A stretch of DNA of 64,000 bases from Crocosphaera sp. (lineage in GTDB: Bacteria; Cyanobacteriota; Cyanobacteriia; Cyanobacteriales; Microcystaceae): the NCBI GenBank assembly GCA_030065205.1, contig JASJDN010000005.1, positions 62,001-126,000 on the forward strand, in the 5' to 3' direction. This document shows, in pieces, positions 16,916 to 25,526 of the stretch. Below the pieces are notes generated by a model, which worked only from the letters and a program-made list of their open reading frames with translations, searched no databases and was not told where the DNA came from. The translations under genes were made by a program, and so were the position numbers. The stretch's first letter is position 1; every line of letters begins with the position of its first letter.

Positions 16916-19384
16916 ATGAATATCGAAGTGTTGAGATTTCTCAAATCAAAGCTGATTCAATTGCTCCGGATGATTATGATGGTAATGGTCAGCATTGCTT
17001 TAGCTTGGCTAAGTTTTCAGTTTACAGCAACGGCTCAAAGCGTTAATTCTCTTGTGGATATGTTGCCCCGTAGCCAAGATAAGGCATCTAAAGTCGCTTT
17101 TCGTGCTTCATTTAACATTGATCAATTTGAGGATAGCACTAATGCCGGCTCACTGCGTTATGCAATTATTCAAGCCAACCACAGTGCTGAAAATGATGTC
17201 ATTAATCTAGCAGAAGGCACCTATACCCTCTCCTTAGAAGGACGGTACGAAAATGAAGCCAGTACAGGAGATTTAGATATTGCTAATAATGGTACGTTGA
17301 CTATTATCGGTAATGGTGAGGGTGCGGTCATTAATGCCCAAGAAATTGATCGAGTTTTTGATATTGCAGAAGAGGCAACGCTCATTTTGAAAAACGTTAC
17401 TTTGACCAATGGTAACGCGCCGGCTAACTGGCGTCCCATCCTCAGACGAATGGATGAAGAATCCGTTGGAGGAGGAATATTAGTCGGCAAAAACAGCAGT
17501 TTAACCTTGATGGATAGCACTATCAGTGGTAACAAGACTGTTCACGAAACTGCTGGAGACTTGAACCAAGGAGGCGGTATTTTTGTTGATTCTGGCGCAA
17601 CTGTTTCCGTCATGAACAGCACTGTCAGTAATAATGGCATTTTTGATGACGATGGAACTTTGCTAGGATATACGGGCGAAGGTGCGGGAATGTATATCAG
17701 TGAAAATGGAACGGCTTCGATAACCGATAGTGTCCTCACCCAGAATCAAGCATGGGATGGAGCCGGTTTAGCCAATCAAGGAAACACTACCCTCAACAGC
17801 ACAACTGTTAGCTTTAATCTCAGCAATGACGATGCTGGAGGTATTTATAATCACAAGGGTTATAACCAAAATTCATCGGTCAGCCTCAATCTTAACGACA
17901 GTTTGATCACTAACAATACGGCGGAGGGGGGATATGGTGGTGGAATTTACAATATTCGGGCTGCAGTTACCCTAGATAAGACAAAAGTCACCAATAACAG
18001 TTCTGCCGAAAGTGGTGGTGGTATTTATCATGATTCGGATGACGCTCAAGCTCACAAATTGTTAATTACGAATCACAGCGAAATCAATAATAATGTTGTT
18101 TTCAGTGACAAAGCTGACTGGGGTGGAGGCGGTATTCATAATGATGGCACAATGGAAATTTACGAAAGTACCATCAACGGAAATAAAGTCAATGATATTT
18201 ACAAATACGGAGGGGCTATCTATAACACTGGTTTAGCCAAATTAAATCAGGTAACAATTGCGGATAATGAAGCTTATCGGGGAGGTGGTATTGCCCAAGG
18301 GGTATTAGGAGATTTGGAGTTAACTGATAGTGTTCTTGACGGCAACACCGCTCAAAAAGTAGGGGGTGGTTTGTATTTAGGGGGTGAGACTCTCATCGAA
18401 AATTCCACCATCCAAAACAACCGAACCACAGGTTCCTATAGCGATGGTGGTGGCATTCATGTTGAACACGGATTAGTGGGAAGTGTAACCATCAATGATT
18501 CTGTCATTGCCAATAATCGAGCTGTTGATCACGGTGGTGGTATCCATAACGAACGGGACTTAGTTCTCAGAAACACTCAAATCCTTAATAATCAAGCTGA
18601 AGATGGAGGAGGGGTTTTCTTCGATCGCGGGACGATTATGGTGATTAATAGTAACATTGATGGCAATCGAGCTATGAATGGCAAGGGCGGTGGTTTCTAC
18701 AATCGTAAAACCCTAAATATCGCCAATAGTAGCATTACCAATAATCATGCCATCACCAATGGTAAAACAAAAACAGGAAGAGGTGGGGGGATTTATAGTA
18801 GTAGCGGTTCTGTTTATCTGGTTGGCAGTACCATCGCTGGCAACACCTCGGATGATGATGGTGGGGGTATGTTTTTTACCTGGTTCACTTCTAGGGATGC
18901 CATGCTCAATAGTACCGTGATTCGTAATCTTGCCGATGCCGATGTCGATGGCAATGGTGACGGTGGGGGGATGTATATCCCCGGCGGAAATACCCTGGTT
19001 CAAAATAGTGTTTTTGCCGAGAACAAAACTGGCCTAGGAGAAGATTCCGACATTTATGGCTCTGTGAATGGCGATGGGGTGTACGAAGGCCAAAATAACA
19101 ATTTAATCGGTAATACGAGCGGTGGCGAGTATTTTGGAGACAGTGATTTAGTAAATGTTGACCCCTTATTAGGTGTTCTACAAGATAATGGTGGCAACCG
19201 CTTGACTGCTGCTCCTCTGCCGGGTAGCCCTCTCATTGATGCCGGAAATAATGATAATGTACCAACCGATAGCATTGATCTCAATGACAATAGTGATGTA
19301 AACGAACCATGGCCCTTTGATGGCAGGGGAGATGCTCGCATTAAAGGGGAAAGGGTTGATATTGGTGCAGTAGAAGGTGATTGA
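16916..19384 (+). CDS. Exported right-handed beta-helix protein with choice-of-anchor Q-like C-terminus
   Basis: The 822-residue protein has a long signal sequence (hydrophobic core about 18-37). About 25 imperfect parallel beta-helix coils follow, with recurring GGGIY/GGGIHNxG turns and NSTI/DSxI...NN strands, for example QGGGIFVDSGATVSVMNSTV. The C-terminal block DPLLGVLQDNGGNRLTAAPL, PGSPLIDAGNN and ERVDIGAVEGD matches the choice-of-anchor Q type terminus found on many secreted bacterial beta-helix proteins. It is probably a cell-surface or outer-membrane protein. The ATG at 16916 has a GAGGGA site 8 bases upstream. No catalytic pectinase residues are evident. Confidence 0.85.
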   Translation: MNIEVLRFLKSKLIQLLRMIMMVMVSIALAWLSFQFTATAQSVNSLVDMLPRSQDKASKVAFRASFNIDQFEDSTNAGSLRYAIIQANHSAENDVINLAEGTYTLSLEGRYENEASTGDLDIANNGTLTIIGNGEGAVINAQEIDRVFDIAEEATLILKNVTLTNGNAPANWRPILRRMDEESVGGGILVGKNSSLTLMDSTISGNKTVHETAGDLNQGGGIFVDSGATVSVMNSTVSNNGIFDDDGTLLGYTGEGAGMYISENGTASITDSVLTQNQAWDGAGLANQGNTTLNSTTVSFNLSNDDAGGIYNHKGYNQNSSVSLNLNDSLITNNTAEGGYGGGIYNIRAAVTLDKTKVTNNSSAESGGGIYHDSDDAQAHKLLITNHSEINNNVVFSDKADWGGGGIHNDGTMEIYESTINGNKVNDIYKYGGAIYNTGLAKLNQVTIADNEAYRGGGIAQGVLGDLELTDSVLDGNTAQKVGGGLYLGGETLIENSTIQNNRTTGSYSDGGGIHVEHGLVGSVTINDSVIANNRAVDHGGGIHNERDLVLRNTQILNNQAEDGGGVFFDRGTIMVINSNIDGNRAMNGKGGGFYNRKTLNIANSSITNNHAITNGKTKTGRGGGIYSSSGSVYLVGSTIAGNTSDDDGGGMFFTWFTSRDAMLNSTVIRNLADADVDGNGDGGGMYIPGGNTLVQNSVFAENKTGLGEDSDIYGSVNGDGVYEGQNNNLIGNTSGGEYFGDSDLVNVDPLLGVLQDNGGNRLTAAPLPGSPLIDAGNNDNVPTDSIDLNDNSDVNEPWPFDGRGDARIKGERVDIGAVEGD

Positions 19385-19387
19385 CAT

Positions 19388-19421
19388 AATCCCCCGTTAC
19401 AACAGAGTTTAACGGGGGATT
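19388..19421. repeat. Terminal hairpin of an IS200/IS605-type element (may also terminate transcription)
   Basis: Aatcccccgtta at 19388-19399 pairs with taacgggggatt at 19410-19421, a 12-bp stem with a 10-base loop. It sits exactly where the 3' end of a TnpB coding remnant stops on the minus strand, the place of the right-end hairpin in IS200/IS605 elements. It is also 4 bp past the beta-helix stop codon and could act as its terminator. Confidence 0.7.
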
Positions 19422-19602
19422 CTTTCCACATCACTGGCGCGAAATTCCGTGCTGCGACGAGACATCTTAGATTCTCAATGTCTCCATTAAGATTCCAGAG
19501 GCCGTCCTCTCCCAAGGCGTTTGGGTCGGTTTCGATATGCCCTACCGTACCGTTGAGATGTTCTCCCAAATATTTTAAACCCTTCTTAAGAATATTTATG
19601 GC
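19418..19602 (-). pseudogene. TnpB (IS200/IS605 OrfB) C-terminal remnant
   Basis: On the minus strand this stretch encodes AINILKKGLKYLGEHLNG, then TVGHIETDPNALGEDG and finally WKESP before the hairpin. The order NIL..GL, TVGHxET, (A/L)GE(D/N)GL and the terminal ESP is the recognisable C-terminus of cyanobacterial TnpB proteins, just after their last RuvC motif. A TGA cuts the frame at the upstream side (19603-19605) and no further TnpB sequence follows. Only about 60 codons remain of a protein of roughly 400. The adjacent hairpin marks the element's right end. The 3' end of tnpB is where the guide RNA of these nucleases is normally encoded. Confidence 0.72.
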
Positions 19603-19625
19603 TCACAAGACGCAAGACCTAGCAG

Positions 19626-21758
19626 TTATTTGAAGAACTCAGAGACCGGAAGACGAACACATTTATCGAGCAAGATCGTGCGGTCTTCAACGGGTGACCA
19701 ATCTAATTCTCGTTTTGCTTTAGAACAGTCAAACATAGCAGCTAAACTGCGACCATCTAATTCAGCATAACGGGGAAAAGCCGCGTCAGTATCCCCTCCA
19801 ACTCGTTTAATTCCCCATTTTAAAACAGCCTCAAGGTAGTACCGCCAATTGGGAATACGAACTCGACGGAACTTTAAACCACTTTCTTGTTCAAATTCAT
19901 CAAGATAGTCGTTAGCCGTAATGCAGGGGGAACTCGCTAAGTTATAGGACTGACCGTCTATATTAGGAATTTTCATTGCTTTGACCATCGCATCAGCGAC
20001 ATCATCAACGAGAACAATGGGCAGAGGATTCGTTCCGTCTCCCCAGGGATAACAAACGGAATTATAGGGCCAAGCAGCAATTCCCCAATGATAGGGATTC
20101 GCACCACGACCTAAAACAACTCCTGGACGGAAAATTACGACAGGTAGTCCTTGATTGTGATGTAATGCTAACAACAATCGTTCATTTTCCACTTTAGAAC
20201 GAGCATAAAAGCTGCCTTGGATCATAGCTGGATGGGGGGGAGTTTCTTCTGTAATGGTCGGGGCATTTTGTCCTGCGTAGTAAATGGCAATCGACGAAGT
20301 ATAAATTAATCGTTTTATCCCTTTTTCAAGACACAATTGAGCAAGTTTTTCTGTGGGTTCTACATCGGATTTTAGGTATTCTGACCAGCTTTTACCGTCT
20401 CCTTTAGCCAAATGATAAACCCATTCAATTCCCTCTAAAGCCTCCTCTACGATGTCGAGATTGGTAAAATCCCCTTTAATCAATTCAACTCCCATTTGTC
20501 TTATGTCTTGAGGACATCCACTAGGGTTACGAGACAAAATACGAACACCATAGCCTTCTTGACATAAGCGACGGACCAACGCTTGACCGATAAAACCAGT
20601 TCCTCCCAAAACTAATACGGTTTTAGGGGTAGAAGAAAGGGGTATTGCTTCTGGGGTAACTTGAGGGGTAACACTGGGTTCAGGTAAATTAGCTTCTTGG
20701 GCAACCCACTCGGCCAAAGCAACCGCAGCCTCCCCTATGGCTGGTGTTAGGCGTTCGTCTAGCTGGTTATGGCGAGTTTCATAGAAGCTTTGAACGGTTC
20801 GTAAAATGCTATAAGGAAACGGGCCAGCATTTTGAGAACGACCCATTTTTGATAAAACAAAGTTAGTTAAAGTGCCATTGGCTTGTAACCAGGAATCTTT
20901 GGCCATTCTGGCAATGTTTAAGTAGCGATCAATATCTAATAGGTAAGGGGTATGTTGTTGATAGGTATAGGTATTATTTTCAAAATCAACTCTGGCAATA
21001 CCATTGCTTCCTCGTACATGAATATAATGTTCTGGATAGCTATCGATAAAGGAAAATCGAATGCGAATGTTGGTTTTGCCTTTTGAGCCGTTGATTTCCC
21101 AACATCGATAGAATTCTTTTCCTTCAGGAAGACTGACTTGATCTCGGACTTGAACCGATAAATCGTCTGGTTGGCCCAGTAAATGAATAACATGGGCAAA
21201 GGAGTGGGGACAGACTTCAAAGAGAATATGCTTGGGATCTTGAAATAGCCACATATTAAAGTTATTCCCTTGGAGTTGCCCTAAAGCTTTATTCCAAACA
21301 ATATCGACACTATCGATTTGCCCTAATTCACCGCTACGCCAATCTGTTAATAATTTTTCATAGATAGGAAAGTAGAGAAAATTGTGGCTCACACCAATGA
21401 CTTGACCAGACGATTCGGCTAATTGCCTTAGACTCTGACAGTGGGATACGGTATGGCACAAAGGTTTTTCAATGAAGGCATTAACCCCTGCTTTGACCAC
21501 TTGGGAAGCGGTAGCATGATGGATGTGGGGTGGGGTGAGAACATGAACCACATCTAGTTGTTCTTCTTCTAACATCTTTGGGAGATCACCATAGACTTTT
21601 GGGATGCCTCGCGCCTGAGCAAATTGTCCAGCGAGAACTTGATTAAGGTCACAGATGGCTTTAATTTCTAGGTTGGGAAGGGAACGTAATGCTTGAAAAT
21701 GATAGTCTGAAATATAGCCAGCCCCAAGCAGGGCAACCGTTGTTGGATGATTCGTCAT
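19626..21758 (-). CDS. Fusion of Gfo/Idh/MocA oxidoreductase and NAD-dependent epimerase/dehydratase
   Basis: Two Rossmann enzymes in one 710-residue chain. Residues 1-360 form a Gfo/Idh/MocA dehydrogenase with GAGYIS at 12-17 and EKPLCHT at 97-103 holding the family lysine. Residues about 380-710 form an extended SDR/epimerase: VLGGTGFIGQAL around 383-394, TSS near 487-489 and the catalytic Y518-x-x-x-K522 in FYARSKVE. A Pro-rich linker (about 360-378) joins them. Such a chain could oxidise and epimerise a nucleotide sugar, but the substrate is unknown. It lies 21 bp after a GT2 glycosyltransferase gene on the same strand, which suggests surface-polysaccharide synthesis. Confidence 0.88.
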   Translation of the reverse strand: MTNHPTTVALLGAGYISDYHFQALRSLPNLEIKAICDLNQVLAGQFAQARGIPKVYGDLPKMLEEEQLDVVHVLTPPHIHHATASQVVKAGVNAFIEKPLCHTVSHCQSLRQLAESSGQVIGVSHNFLYFPIYEKLLTDWRSGELGQIDSVDIVWNKALGQLQGNNFNMWLFQDPKHILFEVCPHSFAHVIHLLGQPDDLSVQVRDQVSLPEGKEFYRCWEINGSKGKTNIRIRFSFIDSYPEHYIHVRGSNGIARVDFENNTYTYQQHTPYLLDIDRYLNIARMAKDSWLQANGTLTNFVLSKMGRSQNAGPFPYSILRTVQSFYETRHNQLDERLTPAIGEAAVALAEWVAQEANLPEPSVTPQVTPEAIPLSSTPKTVLVLGGTGFIGQALVRRLCQEGYGVRILSRNPSGCPQDIRQMGVELIKGDFTNLDIVEEALEGIEWVYHLAKGDGKSWSEYLKSDVEPTEKLAQLCLEKGIKRLIYTSSIAIYYAGQNAPTITEETPPHPAMIQGSFYARSKVENERLLLALHHNQGLPVVIFRPGVVLGRGANPYHWGIAAWPYNSVCYPWGDGTNPLPIVLVDDVADAMVKAMKIPNIDGQSYNLASSPCITANDYLDEFEQESGLKFRRVRIPNWRYYLEAVLKWGIKRVGGDTDAAFPRYAELDGRSLAAMFDCSKAKRELDWSPVEDRTILLDKCVRLPVSEFFK

Positions 21759-21779
21759 GGTTTTTTTATTCTCTTTAGA

Positions 21780-22814
21780 TTAAATGGTGGTGGAAAAGTT
21801 GTCTTCGTTAGAGTTTTTATATTCGATGATCTTTGCCTGTTTCTTTTGCCAGTGATTCCTATAAAATTGAAATAGTCCTAAAATTCCTGGAAACACTGAG
21901 AAGGCGCAAGAAATTCCCCAAGCCAAGCTATGTAAATCAGAAAACCCTTGTTGTCGGGTTTTTCGGGTGACTAATAGGGCTGTTAATGGATATTTTCCTA
22001 ACAGAAGAAGAGAAAGCCCTCGACTTGGCCAAGCGAAGAGAATGGCAATAGAGGGAATAATCAACCCCCAAAGCCAGGTTTTCCTGACTTGAGTGACGAA
22101 TTTACATTCAGGAGGGGAACCATGAAGGTTAGAAACTTGCCCATAGGCATAGCCACAACGTTTAGCTCTTTGCCACCACTGGGAAAAACTGTGTATATTG
22201 GCATCATGCCAAGTACAATTATGGTCGATCCTCCATAGGGTGCCTTGGTTCTGACGAAGGCGCACACCCAGTTCATCGTCTTCAGCAGCAATCACATTTT
22301 CATTGTAGCCTTCTACTTCTAGAAAAGCCTGAGTACGAATCATCACATCACCGCCAAAGTTAGCAATTTCTCCCACGTTACCCTGATGCCATTCCACATC
22401 GCAAATTCGATTATATAGACTCTGTTCAGGGTAACGTTCACATCGCCAACCGCAGACAGCAACTATTTTTGATTGTGTTTCTAGAACTTCTGTGGCCGCC
22501 GCCAGCCAACCGGTAATTATTTCGCAATCTCCATCAATAAATTGAATATAAGATAATTCAGGATGATGTTGATATAGATGTTTAAACCCTGTGTTGCGAG
22601 CGCGGGCTGCTGTAAACGGATAGGAAGGGTCTAAGGCAACCACATCCACTCCTAATGATTTCGCAACTTTTATACTGCCATCAGTTGACCCAGAATCTAC
22701 ATAAACAATGGGAGTTTTATCAAAATTTTTAATCTCATCGATTACAGATTTTAGGCAACTGAGTAATCGTTTTCCTTCGTTTCTGCCTATAACGACAATC
22801 CCTAATTTACTCAT
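21780..22814 (-). CDS. Family 2 glycosyltransferase with C-terminal membrane segments
   Basis: The 344-residue protein has the GT-A fold signatures of GT2 enzymes: VVIGRNEGKRL at 7-17, VDSGSTDGS at 39-47, the metal-binding DGD at 94-96 in FIDGDCEI, and AAEDDELGVRLR around 176-187 with the probable catalytic acid. Two hydrophobic segments at about 250-285 anchor it in the membrane. It probably transfers sugar to a lipid or glycan acceptor at the cytoplasmic face. It is the upstream gene of a two-gene unit with the oxidoreductase-epimerase fusion. Donor and acceptor cannot be told. Confidence 0.9.
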   Translation of the reverse strand: MSKLGIVVIGRNEGKRLLSCLKSVIDEIKNFDKTPIVYVDSGSTDGSIKVAKSLGVDVVALDPSYPFTAARARNTGFKHLYQHHPELSYIQFIDGDCEIITGWLAAATEVLETQSKIVAVCGWRCERYPEQSLYNRICDVEWHQGNVGEIANFGGDVMIRTQAFLEVEGYNENVIAAEDDELGVRLRQNQGTLWRIDHNCTWHDANIHSFSQWWQRAKRCGYAYGQVSNLHGSPPECKFVTQVRKTWLWGLIIPSIAILFAWPSRGLSLLLLGKYPLTALLVTRKTRQQGFSDLHSLAWGISCAFSVFPGILGLFQFYRNHWQKKQAKIIEYKNSNEDNFSTTI

Positions 22815-22869
22815 TCATTTTAATTAGAATAATAACAACAATAATCTGCATTTTATCATACAGTGACTT

Positions 22870-22910
22870 GTGAACTACCCCAACTAGAGGGAAGCTTATT
22901 TGGGGCTTCC
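22870..22910. repeat. IS200/IS605-end-like hairpin (GTGAACTACC ... GGCTTC)
   Basis: Tgaactaccccaa and tttggggcttcc frame a hairpin with a ccccaa/ttgggg stem. The same flanks (gtgaactacc before, ggcttc after) recur at 54403-54446. From memory such sequences accompany IS200/IS605-family elements in cyanobacteria. No transposase gene is adjacent. Confidence 0.45.
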
Positions 22911-22961
22911 AATCTCATTGAGAGTTGCCTCTTTATTAGTCATAGGAAATCCTTAGTAATT

Positions 22962-24011
22962 TTAGAACTTACAAACTGAATCTGGTTCAACTGGACAAGT
23001 TAAATTATTGAGGGGATTATTAGAAATATTAAGATAGGTTACTTGAGTTAATAAATTGAGTGAAGAAGGATCTTGAATCTGGTTATTACTTAGTCCAATA
23101 TGAGATAATTTACCGAGAAAAGATAAAGGAGTAATGTCAATAATGTTGTTATGAGATAGATAAAGTTTTTCTAAATTCGGGAGATTAGACAAGGGACTAA
23201 TATCATGGACTAAATTTTTATCTAGAATTAATAAGGTGAGTTCTGATAAGTTTTCTATAGGACTTAAATCTTTAATTTTATTACCACCAGCAATCAAAAC
23301 TTTCAAATTTTCAAGATGTTCCAAACTACTAATATTTTCGACATTATTATTGAGTAAAGAAATTCCTGTTAAGTGAGTTAGATGGGATAAAGCAACAATT
23401 TCAGAAATTGGATTATTGTCAAAAATTATAACTTCTAATTTTCTCAATGAGGCGAGAGGATTAAGATTAACAATTTTATTAAAAGGTAAATAAAGATGGG
23501 TAATATTCTTTAATTCAGCTAGAGGTTTAATATTTTTTACTTTATTATTCCACATCCACAGTGTCTCTAATTTTTTCAGATTAGACAAAGGAGTAATATC
23601 ACTAATATTATTATTAGATAATTCTAATTTCTGAATTCTTTTCAAGGATGCAAGGGGAGTAATATCAGCTATTTGATTATCGGCAATATATAATTCTTGT
23701 AATTTTTGAAATGAAGATAATGGGGTTAAATCTTCAATTTCTCTATTTGATAAGTCTAATTGATCTAATTGTGCTAAATGACGAGCAGCTATTTCACAGT
23801 CAGTTGTTTGAGCTTTTTCTAATAAGATTGATATAGTGTACTGGGCTTTTTCTGATAATTTTTCTTGGTTTAAACATAATTCGGTAAACGCCGTCGTGGC
23901 ATTTACCGAGGTATAATTTAGCCAAGTTTCACTAATTAGAAGAAACAGTAATAAACCAAATAAAAATTGAGCAATACGAGAAGAAAAAATCACTTTTTTA
24001 AAGCGTGACAT
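22962..24011 (-). CDS. Exported leucine-rich-repeat protein (internalin-like repeats)
   Basis: The 349-residue protein has an N-terminal hydrophobic segment (about 12-30) and then about eleven 22-residue leucine-rich repeats of the bacterial type, for example LSNNNISDITPLSNLKKLET, from about 85 to 335. It ends shortly after the last repeat in a Cys-containing tail (CPVEPDSVCKF), so there is no anchor at the C-terminus. It probably binds proteins in the periplasm or at the surface. It stands alone on the minus strand. The specific partner is unknown. Confidence 0.85.
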   Translation of the reverse strand: MSRFKKVIFSSRIAQFLFGLLLFLLISETWLNYTSVNATTAFTELCLNQEKLSEKAQYTISILLEKAQTTDCEIAARHLAQLDQLDLSNREIEDLTPLSSFQKLQELYIADNQIADITPLASLKRIQKLELSNNNISDITPLSNLKKLETLWMWNNKVKNIKPLAELKNITHLYLPFNKIVNLNPLASLRKLEVIIFDNNPISEIVALSHLTHLTGISLLNNNVENISSLEHLENLKVLIAGGNKIKDLSPIENLSELTLLILDKNLVHDISPLSNLPNLEKLYLSHNNIIDITPLSFLGKLSHIGLSNNQIQDPSSLNLLTQVTYLNISNNPLNNLTCPVEPDSVCKF

Positions 24012-24143
24012 CTGAAAAAAATCCTTAAATATTAGTAAAAATAATAGAAATCAACGGTATTTTCTCTAGTATAACATAGAGATTTTAACAGCAGATAATT
24101 TATATTGTGCAGTGATTTGGGTACTAAATACTATTGATCTTGA

Positions 24144-25508
24144 TCACAAGTTTGCCATATCTATAGATTCATGATGATCATTTTCCATACCATTAATAAT
24201 ATGTAAATCTCGTTGAGGATAAGGAATTTCAATATCATTTTTCTTAAATTCTTTCCAAATATCGCAAATTAAACTGCTAGTTACTCGTTTACTAATTAAA
24301 GGATCATCAATCCAAAATTTTAGTTCAAAGTTAATGCTAGAATCAGCAAATTCAAGGGCAAAAGCAACCGGTCTAGGATACTCTAAAATATTAGGGTTAT
24401 TATCAGCAACTTCCAAGAGAACTTTAATGACTTGTTGAGGATCATAATTATAGTTTGCTCCAACAACGACAGAACGATAGACTAAAGGATCACTACCTGT
24501 AAAAGTGGTCACTTCTTGGGTAAAAAAAGTTTGGTTGGGAATGATTTTCTCAGAATTATCTCTAATAACTTGTACCGTTGTTGCTCTCACTCCAAACTTT
24601 TTAACCTGACTCATTTCATCATTAATACTAATCACATCATCGGGTTTTAACGCCCCTTCAAACAATAAAAATAAGCCACTAACAAAGTTACTAATGACTT
24701 CTTTTAAACCGAAACCAATACCCACCGATAACCCTCCAGTAATAGCAGCTAAGGCAGTGGGACTAATACCAACATAACCAAAAATTAGGACAATACCTAA
24801 TCCGATTAAAAAATAACGAAGCAGTAAAGAAATGGATTGCACAGCCCTTGAGTCTGTCCGTATTTCCTTAGAAAAAAGATAGATTAATACTTTTTCAAAA
24901 AGAGAACATCCCGTGATCCAAAAGTAGAGTCCACCAACAGTCACCACAATATCACCTAAGGTTACAGACTGATCAAACAATTGAAAAAAGGAAACCCGAA
25001 ATAGGGTGTCAAAATCAGTTAATATATTGATAATATGTAAAATAATAAAGGTAGTAAATAGAGGGGCAAAAAAGCGATTATGATAATGTTTAACTATCTT
25101 ATGATTCAATAAAGAATAAAGTGTAACTAAGAAGACACGATAAAAAATATATATCCACAAAACATTAATGGTATCGGTTAAATACCCTGCAAACCAACCC
25201 TGTTGTAAAAAAATAAATTTACTTAAATTAATAGTAAGTAAGCTAAAAATCGGAAAAAGAAGATAATAAAATAAAGCAGCACCACACTGTTGATAATAGC
25301 GTTCTTCATTTTTTTCTTCAAACTGACTAATATCAGGAAATCGCTGTTTGAATTTTCCCCATAACCAGTGAGAAATGAGAAACATAATAGCAAGAGAAAA
25401 AGTAATTACCAATAGCTGTAATTGAACAGCAGGGCGTTGTAAAATAACCATAGTTTTTAACCATTCTTCCCAGAAATAACTGGGGTCAAGTATCAATTTA
25501 TTATTCAT
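24144..25508 (-). CDS. MscS family mechanosensitive ion channel
   Basis: A 454-residue membrane protein with about five TMs. The last, at about 255-290 (LAAITGGLSVGIGFGLKEVI), is the Gly/Ala-rich MscS pore helix. The cytoplasmic beta domain follows (KPDDVISINDEMSQVKKFG), then the C-terminal domain ending PYPQRDLHI. It should gate on membrane tension. It is unrelated in its N-terminal part to the MscS protein at 14124 and lacks that protein's CAP-like domain. It lies 18 bp after a solute-binding lipoprotein gene on the same strand. Confidence 0.9.
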   Translation of the reverse strand: MNNKLILDPSYFWEEWLKTMVILQRPAVQLQLLVITFSLAIMFLISHWLWGKFKQRFPDISQFEEKNEERYYQQCGAALFYYLLFPIFSLLTINLSKFIFLQQGWFAGYLTDTINVLWIYIFYRVFLVTLYSLLNHKIVKHYHNRFFAPLFTTFIILHIINILTDFDTLFRVSFFQLFDQSVTLGDIVVTVGGLYFWITGCSLFEKVLIYLFSKEIRTDSRAVQSISLLLRYFLIGLGIVLIFGYVGISPTALAAITGGLSVGIGFGLKEVISNFVSGLFLLFEGALKPDDVISINDEMSQVKKFGVRATTVQVIRDNSEKIIPNQTFFTQEVTTFTGSDPLVYRSVVVGANYNYDPQQVIKVLLEVADNNPNILEYPRPVAFALEFADSSINFELKFWIDDPLISKRVTSSLICDIWKEFKKNDIEIPYPQRDLHIINGMENDHHESIDMANL

Positions 25509-25526
25509 AGATGTTCCTCACCACCT

